Source: Acidobacteriaceae bacterium (GTDB lineage: Bacteria; Acidobacteriota; Terriglobia; Terriglobales; Acidobacteriaceae). Taken from it: a DNA stretch of 5,558 nt. The DNA lies in contig PLSH01000331.1 of NCBI GenBank assembly GCA_003165095.1, forward strand, positions 8,499 through 14,056, in the 5' to 3' direction. The number at the start of each line of letters is the position of its first letter. Position 1 is the first letter of the stretch. Made by a program: the position numbers and the translations under genes. Positions 1 to 4,398 of the stretch are shown piece by piece. The notes under the pieces were generated by a model that was given only the letters and a program-made list of their open reading frames with translations, was not told the origin of the DNA and made no database searches.

Positions 1-245
1 GGCAGACGGCGTTCTACTCGGCAGTGGCGCTGGCTGCGGCCACGCTTCTCGGCGTGCTGGTGATTGAGCTGGTGCCCAGTTGGCTGCCGTATGGATTGCC
101 CATCTCAGCCGGCGTGGCGCTCTACGTGGCTGCCACCGACCTGGTTCCGGAAGTGAATCGCGAGCCGGGCGTGCGCATGGCGCTGGTGTTTTTCGCCGGC
201 GTAGCGGCGTTTTTGCTGTTGCGGATGCTGCTGCCGGCGCTCTAG
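1..245 (+). CDS. ZIP-family divalent metal transporter, C-terminal part (5' end outside window)
   Basis: The reading frame is open from base 3, giving 80 residues up to the TAG at 243-245. The gene starts upstream of the window; the internal GTG at 24 is not a credible start because coding sequence continues before it. Three hydrophobic segments are visible at about fragment residues 5-25, 30-49 and 58-78. The stretch SAGVALYVAATDLVPEVN (35-52) matches the conserved end of ZIP proteins, where a glycine-rich helix with (A/S)GxxLYVAxxDLxPE is followed by a short loop and a last helix. ZIP proteins move Zn2+, Fe2+ or Mn2+ into the cytoplasm through the inner membrane. The metal-site helices (HNxxD and HExPHExGD in the family) would lie upstream and cannot be checked, so substrate and activity are unknown. 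The gene is convergent with the glycosyltransferase gene, with 123 bp between stops. Confidence 0.8.
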   Translation, partial: QTAFYSAVALAAATLLGVLVIELVPSWLPYGLPISAGVALYVAATDLVPEVNREPGVRMALVFFAGVAAFLLLRMLLPAL

Positions 246-276
246 GTCCATGCAAGAGATGTGTCTCCGACGGATA

Positions 277-325
277 GTAGCGCCGGTCTCCTGACCGGCT
301 GTCCTGGCGGCGTCCGCGCCGCCAG
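277..325. repeat. REP-like GTAG element with two tandem perfect hairpins in a convergent intergenic gap
   Basis: GTAG (277-280) and one C are followed by a perfect 7-bp stem, GCCGGTC (282-288) and GACCGGC (293-299), with loop TCCT. Four bases later comes a perfect 9-bp stem, CTGGCGGCG (304-312) and CGCCGCCAG (317-325), with loop TCCG. A GTAG foot before a GC-rich hairpin is the hallmark of REP elements mobilised by REP-associated tyrosine transposases (RAYTs), as described in Stenotrophomonas and other genomes. The gap lies between two gene ends, the usual place for REPs. There is no T-run on either side, so a classical intrinsic terminator is not supported, although the pair could still stop or stabilise the converging transcripts. 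The second hairpin has no GTAG foot and no facing CTAC, so it is not a standard inverted REP pair. The hairpins are certain; the REP identity is inference. Confidence 0.55.
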
Positions 326-368
326 TGAGCATACAACCCCAAAGAACATTTCCTCCCGGTCACAGGCC

Positions 369-1202
369 CTAGCCTTCGACACCTTCGCCGAGCGACCGGC
401 GGCGGTGAAAGCCGAATTTCACCGCATAGAGCCTGATCAGCAACAGAGCGTAGTCCCACGCCACCTTGAAGTTTATTTTGCTGGCCCCGCGAAAGCGGTG
501 GCCGAAGGCGAACGGGACTTCTCTGACCGAGTGAATGCGGGCGCGGACCAGAACTTCGAGCAGCAGCTTGAAACCGGCACGCTGGAAGGCGATCTGGTCA
601 ACACAGGCGCGGCGAACCATGAAGAAGCCTGACATGGGATCTTTGGCGCGCAGGCCTCGGCGCTGGAGCGGCCATGTGGCCCATACGGCGGCGGCTGAAA
701 GCAGCTTGCTAACCGGATTCCATCCGCCCAGTTCGCCGCCGGGCGTGTAGCGGCTGCCGATGGCCAGGTCGCCACCATCGAGTATGGCTGCAAACAGTTT
801 CGGCAACAGCTCCGGCGGATGCTGCAGATCGGCGTCCATTGCGCCCAGCACATCGGCATCCGAGTGACGCCAGCCGTCGAGGACGGCTCCTGAAAGGCCG
901 CGCTGGCCTTTACGCACGATCAGGCGCACCCGGTGATCGTCCCGTGCCACGGCCGAGACCACGTCGCCGGTGCCGTCGCTGCTGTCATCGTCGACTACGA
1001 GGATTTCGTAGACGATGTGCAGCGGGTCGAGCACGCAGCGGACGTGATTGAGCAGGCCGCCTATGTTGCCGGCTTCGCACAGCGTCGGAATCACCAGCGC
1101 CAGCTTGAGCGGCGCGGGATTGGCCTTGGAGACGCCTCCGCTTCCGGCGGCCTCATTGACCGGCACCGGCTCTGTTGTCCAAATGCCCATAGGAGGTACC
1201 AT
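369..1202 (-). CDS. Family 2 glycosyltransferase, polyprenol-phosphate mannose synthase (Dpm1) type
   Basis: This 277-residue protein has a complete GT-A fold of the dolichyl-phosphate mannose synthase group, which transfers a sugar from a nucleotide sugar to a polyprenyl phosphate on the cytoplasmic face of the inner membrane. Visible motifs are the nucleotide-binding start ALVIPTLCEAGNI (35-47), VVDDDSSDGT (69-78), metal-binding DADLQHPPE (123-131, DxD at 123/125), GSRY (149-152), DPMSGFF (188-194), GFKLLLEVLVR (210-220) and FRGASK (237-242). Single-domain members of about 240-270 residues are usual. It has no C-terminal pair of membrane helices, only a hydrophobic stretch at about 248-262, so it is probably peripheral. 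The first 30 residues are unconserved and no Shine-Dalgarno is seen before ATG 1202; ATG 1190 or GTG 1166 are alternatives. The sugar (mannose, glucose or other) cannot be read from the sequence. It is divergent from the membrane-protein gene, 38 bp away. Confidence 0.88.
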   Translation of the reverse strand: MVPPMGIWTTEPVPVNEAAGSGGVSKANPAPLKLALVIPTLCEAGNIGGLLNHVRCVLDPLHIVYEILVVDDDSSDGTGDVVSAVARDDHRVRLIVRKGQRGLSGAVLDGWRHSDADVLGAMDADLQHPPELLPKLFAAILDGGDLAIGSRYTPGGELGGWNPVSKLLSAAAVWATWPLQRRGLRAKDPMSGFFMVRRACVDQIAFQRAGFKLLLEVLVRARIHSVREVPFAFGHRFRGASKINFKVAWDYALLLIRLYAVKFGFHRRRSLGEGVEG

Positions 1203-1240
1203 AATTCTATCGCTGAGGACGCCTCATTGAATATGAATCC
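1203..1240. promoter_or_regulatory. Compact divergent control region with central dyad TGAGG-ACG-CCTCA
   Basis: Only 38 bp separate the annotated starts of the two divergent genes, so promoters and leaders must overlap each other or the coding ends. A 5-bp dyad with a 3-base centre lies at 1214-1226, close to the middle of the gap. On the minus strand, TAGAAT (plus-strand 1204-1209) is a five-of-six match to a sigma70 -10 box. If it is used, transcription would begin near 1197, inside the annotated start of the glycosyltransferase, favouring a later start there. On the plus strand CATAAT (1200-1205) is also five of six, but its best -35 (TTGTCC, 1175-1180) is 19 bases away, longer than usual. 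The elements are visible; their function is inferred. Confidence 0.3.
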
Positions 1241-2800
1241 ATGGAGTCTTGCGGCTTGAGACGCCATTCGCTACTTGCCAGGTTTCTGTTGGTTCTGCTC
1301 TTCACCGTGCTGGGTTTTGCGGTGATGGGTTACCATCCGGGCCTTGAGGACGATGGGATCTACCTGGCGGCCGTCAAGGCGGACTTGAATCCCGCGCTCT
1401 ATGCCCACAATTCAGGGTTCTTCCGGCTTCAACTGGAAGCCACGGTATTCGACGGCGCAATTACCCATTTTGTAAGGGCCACGGGCATCCCTGTCGCGTG
1501 GGCGGAGCTGTTCTGGCAGTTTGTATGCCTGTTTACGATTCTCTGGGCATGCCACAGCATCGCGCGGCGGCTGTTCGCTTGCGAGCGGGCGCAGTGGGCG
1601 GGCGTGGCCATGGTGGCGGCCATGTTCACGCTTCCGGTGGCGGGGACGGCGCTTTACCTCACCGACCAGCATCTGCATCCGCGCACCGTGGCCACGGCCA
1701 TGATCCTGCTGGCCATGGCGCGAATACTGGACTTGAGCGCAGGAAAGAACACCGATCGCAGGGGTAGCAGGCGCTGGCTGGCGATTCCGCTGTTGCTGGT
1801 GGCCCTGGCGATGCATCCCATCATGGCCGCCATGGGAATCTCGCTGTGCGTCTTCCTGACGCTGGCCTTGATGGATTCAGTTCATGCCCGCGTTTGCGCA
1901 TGGATCGGGCCGGCCCTGAGCCTGCGGCGGGCGGCCAGCCAGGGAGTAGCGGCAGCGGCGGTTCCTCTGAGCTGGATCTTTGAGCCGGCCACGCCCATGT
2001 GGCGCCAGGCGCTGAACACGCGCACCTACTACTACCTCTACAAGTGGACCTGGTACGAGTGGCTGGGCGCACTGGCTCCGTTGCTGCTCTTCTGGCTGCT
2101 GGGTCGCGCCGCGGAGAAGCGAGGCAACAAGCTTCTCGCGCGCTTTGCGCTGGCGGTCTTTGCCTACGGCGTGTTTCAGCAGTCGATTGCCATGATCATG
2201 TTGGCGCCGGCATCGTGGGTGCGGCTGACGCCGCTGCAGCCCATGCGCTATCTTCACCTGGTTTATTTCTGCCTGACGCTGGTGGCCGGGTGCCTGGTGG
2301 GGAAGTACCTGTTGCGGGCCGGCGTTTGGCGCTGGGCCGCTTATCTGGTGGTGATCAACGGCAGCATGCTTGCCTGGCAACTGACGCTGTTCTCAACCAG
2401 CCCACACCTGGAGATGCCGGGCGAGCGGGCGGCGAACCCGTGGCTGCAGGCGTTTGCGTGGATTCGCGGGAACACGCCCGAGGATGCGTATTTCGCTCTC
2501 GATCCCTACTATCTGAGGGCTCCCGGGGACGACTACTACGGTTTTCGCGCACTGGCCGAGCGCAGCCAGTTGGCCGACGAAATCAAGGATGGAGCGGTGG
2601 TGACGCAGGTTCCCGAGCTTGGCCCGGTGTGGGCGCGGCAGGTTGCGGCCGAGCAGGGCTGGGAGCATTTTCAGCTTGCGGACTTCGAGCGGTTGAAAGC
2701 GGAGTTTGGCGTGGACTGGGTGCTGGTTTCCTACCCGCAACCGGCTGGGCTCACGTGCCCCTGGCACAATAGCGCGCTGACCGTGTGCCGTGTCCCGTGA
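1241..2800 (+). CDS. Polytopic inner-membrane protein of unknown family, GT-C glycosyltransferase-like
   Basis: I do not recognise a named family for this 519-residue protein. Hydrophobic segments lie at about residues 10-30, 85-105, 118-138, 150-165, 178-210, 270-288, 298-322, 336-356 and 362-384, so roughly nine to eleven membrane helices. The tail of about 135 residues (385-519) is soluble and probably periplasmic. The first loop, just after helix 1, carries E36-D37-D38; an acidic pair there is typical of GT-C enzymes, which use polyprenyl-phosphate sugars. Other striking motifs are TDQHLHPRT (141-149), MHP (191-193) and PLQPMRYLHL (331-340). The tail has WIRGNTPEDAYFALDPYY (407-424), GFRALAERSQLADEIKD (434-450) and two late cysteines (506, 516) that could pair. 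The divergent GT2 neighbour fits a donor-maker and user pair, which is inference. No good Shine-Dalgarno precedes ATG 1241; TTG 1256 has GGAG at 1243-1246, nine bases ahead, and gives a cleaner N-terminus. An in-frame TGA at 1214-1216 limits extension. Confidence 0.85.
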   Translation: MESCGLRRHSLLARFLLVLLFTVLGFAVMGYHPGLEDDGIYLAAVKADLNPALYAHNSGFFRLQLEATVFDGAITHFVRATGIPVAWAELFWQFVCLFTILWACHSIARRLFACERAQWAGVAMVAAMFTLPVAGTALYLTDQHLHPRTVATAMILLAMARILDLSAGKNTDRRGSRRWLAIPLLLVALAMHPIMAAMGISLCVFLTLALMDSVHARVCAWIGPALSLRRAASQGVAAAAVPLSWIFEPATPMWRQALNTRTYYYLYKWTWYEWLGALAPLLLFWLLGRAAEKRGNKLLARFALAVFAYGVFQQSIAMIMLAPASWVRLTPLQPMRYLHLVYFCLTLVAGCLVGKYLLRAGVWRWAAYLVVINGSMLAWQLTLFSTSPHLEMPGERAANPWLQAFAWIRGNTPEDAYFALDPYYLRAPGDDYYGFRALAERSQLADEIKDGAVVTQVPELGPVWARQVAAEQGWEHFQLADFERLKAEFGVDWVLVSYPQPAGLTCPWHNSALTVCRVP

Positions 2801-2822
2801 TGCTGAAACTGCGAGCGGGAAG

Positions 2823-2843
2823 TTGAGGGTTTACAAGCCTCAA
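2823..2843. other. Inverted repeat TTGAGG / CCTCAA just after the membrane-protein gene
   Basis: The arms are 2823-2828 and 2838-2843, six perfect base pairs with a nine-base loop, 22 bases after the stop codon at 2798-2800. No T-run follows on either strand, so it would be at best a weak terminator. It overlaps the -35 box of the candidate kinase promoter, so it could equally be an operator. A second CCTCAA lies at 2895-2900. Confidence 0.3.
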
Positions 2844-2857
2844 AATCGGGATAGGAT
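2830..2857 (+). promoter_or_regulatory. Candidate sigma70-type promoter of the kinase/kdpD operon
   Basis: TTTACA (2830-2835, five of six to TTGACA) and TAGGAT (2852-2857, four of six to TATAAT) are separated by 16 bases. Transcription would start near 2864 and leave a leader of about 124 bases before ATG 2988. This is the best promoter-like pair I see in the 187-bp gap. It is flanked by small dyads that could bind a regulator. The match is moderate and untested. Confidence 0.35.
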
Positions 2858-2863
2858 GCATCC
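2854..2863. promoter_or_regulatory. Perfect 10-bp palindrome GGATGCATCC at the candidate -10/start region
   Basis: The palindrome overlaps the last four bases of the candidate -10 box and reaches the predicted transcription start. The same place can be read as GGGAT (2848-2852), seven bases, ATCCC (2860-2864). A regulator binding here would block polymerase. Further imperfect dyads follow in the leader: GTTC-GCG-GAAC (2869-2879) and CGAA-T-TTCG (2882-2890). I cannot match these to a known operator. Confidence 0.25.
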
Positions 2864-2975
2864 CGCCAGTTCGCGGAACATCGAATTTCGTGATCCTCAA
2901 GAGAATTGTGCGCGACGCGTGATTTGCAGGTTGAGCTTCAATCCGCGAAAATGAGAAAGTTAATCAACACTGGCG

Positions 2976-2981
2976 CGGAGA
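2976..2981 (+). promoter_or_regulatory. Ribosome binding site of the kinase-like gene
   Basis: CGGAGA has its GGAG core at 2977-2980, seven bases before ATG 2988. It supports that start, which also places the first membrane helix right at the N-terminus. Confidence 0.6.
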
Positions 2982-2987
2982 CCGGCC

Positions 2988-4394
2988 ATGCTGAATCTTA
3001 CTCAGCGACTCATACTCGGCTGCATACTGCTGGCCTGCCTTGCCGGGGGGCTGGTTGCGGCCACGCACCGCGCCCTGGCGGCAGCGGGCGAAATGCGGCT
3101 GGCCTATGGCTTTATCGCGGGCCTGTTGCTGGTTGAGGCCGGCACGGTCTACTTCGTGTTGCGGCCCATCCGGATGCTGGCGCAGGATGCGCACCGCCTG
3201 GCGCAGGGGAACCTGGAGCATCGCGTGGAGTGGAGCAGCCGCGACGATTTTGGCGTGATCGCCAGCGAGTTGAGCCGAATTGCCGTGCGGCTGCGGGAGT
3301 TGCGCGACTCCGAAGCGGGGCGCAGGCAGATGGAGTTCCAGCTCTCCGATGCGGTGCTTCAATCCATCTTCGAGCCGATCATCGTGACCGACGGCAAGGG
3401 ACATGTGCTCAAGGTGAACCAGGCGGCGGCGGAGTTGCTGGGCGATGCGGCGACTGACCGGATGGCGCTCACCAATACGCCGGGCGGCGACAAGATTCTC
3501 AGCGCCATCCGCGATGCGGTTTCGATGCAGAAGGCAGTTGCCGCGGAAGATGAGGCCGCGATGCTGCCCATGCGCATCGGCAAGAAGGAGCGCAGCTACC
3601 GCCTGCGCACCATGCCCATGCGCGATTCGGAAGGCAGGCTGCTGGGCACCGTGACCACCCTCGAAGACGTTACTACCCTGCAGGATACGGACCGGTTCAA
3701 GACGCAGTTCATCTCCGTGGCCAGCCGCAAGCTGCGCAATCCGCTGTTGCAGTTGCGGCGCGGGCTCTATGCGCTGGGTCAGGGCTTTGGCGGGGAGTTG
3801 CTGCCGCTGCAGGCCGAGCTGGTGGCCACGGCCACGGCCGAGTCGGAGAAGCTGAGCGACCTGATGAGCGACCTGATTGAAGTGGCGGAGCTGGACACCG
3901 GCAAGCGGGAAATGAAGCTGGAACGGTTGCGCCCCGCGCACGCGCTGACCGAGGTGCGGGACCGCTATTGCGAGGAAGCGGGGGAGAAGCATATCCGTCT
4001 CGAGGTGAGCGCTTACGCGGATCTCTCGGCAGTGAAGGCGGACCGGCGCGCGCTCCGCTCGATTCTGGACAACCTGCTCTCAAATGCGCTGCGCTATACC
4101 CCGCCGGAGGGCGAGATTCTTCTGGCTGCCGAGGAGATGAAGGACTTTGTTCAGTTCACGGTGCGGGATACGGGCCGGGGGATCGAAGCGGAGCGGCTAA
4201 GCTCGATCTTCGACCGCTTCAACGCATTTTCAGAACACGGATCGGGATTGGGACTGGCGCTGGTGCGGCGGCTCGTGGAATCGCTCGGCGGCCAGATTGC
4301 AGTCGAGAGCCGGCTGGGCAACGGAACGACGTTCAAGTTCACGATTCCCATGGCCCTGGCGGAAGAAGCCCGCCATCCTGTCGAGGTGGGCTGA
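2988..4394 (+). CDS. Sensor-histidine-kinase-like protein (2 TM-HAMP-PAS-DHp-HATPase) lacking the phosphoacceptor histidine
   Basis: This 468-residue membrane protein has a KinB-like layout. TM1 is at about 8-26, then a loop of roughly 12 residues, TM2 at about 39-58, HAMP at about 58-108 (LRPIRMLAQDAHRLAQGNLE), and PAS at about 118-230 (IVTDGKGHVLKVNQAAAELLG). DHp helices span about 234-304 and the ATPase domain about 345-455. The ATPase domain has the N-box LDNLLSNALRYTP (360-372), G1 DTGRGI (394-399), F-box IFDRF (407-411), G2 GSGLGL (418-423) and GNGTTF (444-449), so ATP binding looks possible. The H-box is SRKLRNPL (246-253): Arg247 (CGC, 3726-3728) replaces the phosphorylated His and Lys248 replaces the catalytic Glu. 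No His occurs anywhere in 234-304. Autophosphorylation at the usual site is therefore excluded if the sequence is right. With almost no periplasmic part, input must come from the membrane, PAS, or the partner encoded 4 bp downstream. It is probably an allosteric or scaffold partner of that short KdpD, comparable to DivL, where Tyr replaces His. Confidence 0.87.
   Translation: MLNLTQRLILGCILLACLAGGLVAATHRALAAAGEMRLAYGFIAGLLLVEAGTVYFVLRPIRMLAQDAHRLAQGNLEHRVEWSSRDDFGVIASELSRIAVRLRELRDSEAGRRQMEFQLSDAVLQSIFEPIIVTDGKGHVLKVNQAAAELLGDAATDRMALTNTPGGDKILSAIRDAVSMQKAVAAEDEAAMLPMRIGKKERSYRLRTMPMRDSEGRLLGTVTTLEDVTTLQDTDRFKTQFISVASRKLRNPLLQLRRGLYALGQGFGGELLPLQAELVATATAESEKLSDLMSDLIEVAELDTGKREMKLERLRPAHALTEVRDRYCEEAGEKHIRLEVSAYADLSAVKADRRALRSILDNLLSNALRYTPPEGEILLAAEEMKDFVQFTVRDTGRGIEAERLSSIFDRFNAFSEHGSGLGLALVRRLVESLGGQIAVESRLGNGTTFKFTIPMALAEEARHPVEVG
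4384..4390 (+). promoter_or_regulatory. Ribosome binding site deciding the kdpD start
   Basis: AGGTGG lies within the 3' end of the preceding gene, eight bases before ATG 4399. It supports this start over the ATG at 4297, which would overlap the kinase-like gene by about 100 bases and add a non-KdpD N-terminus. Confidence 0.6.
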
Positions 4395-4398
4395 CGCC

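Noticed and set aside
277..325. CRISPR repeats or an ordinary intrinsic terminator.
   Set aside because: There are no regularly spaced identical repeats with spacers, and no T-run follows either hairpin on either strand.
1999..2772. 257-residue frame on the plus strand inside the membrane-protein gene.
   Set aside because: It is an out-of-frame shadow rich in Gly/Ala/Arg with no recognisable domain. The main frame shows ordered membrane helices and motifs.
2964..3992. Long open frame (342 residues) on the minus strand opposite the kinase-like gene.
   Set aside because: Its His/Gln/Arg-rich composition is typical of the antisense of a GC-rich gene. The plus strand has clear HAMP, PAS and ATPase motifs over the same bases.
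4297..4398. Extended start (ATG 4297) for the short KdpD.
   Set aside because: It overlaps the end of the kinase-like gene in another frame, and the added residues are Arg/Ser-rich and unlike KdpD. ATG 4399 has its own ribosome binding site and aligns with the usual KdpD N-terminus.
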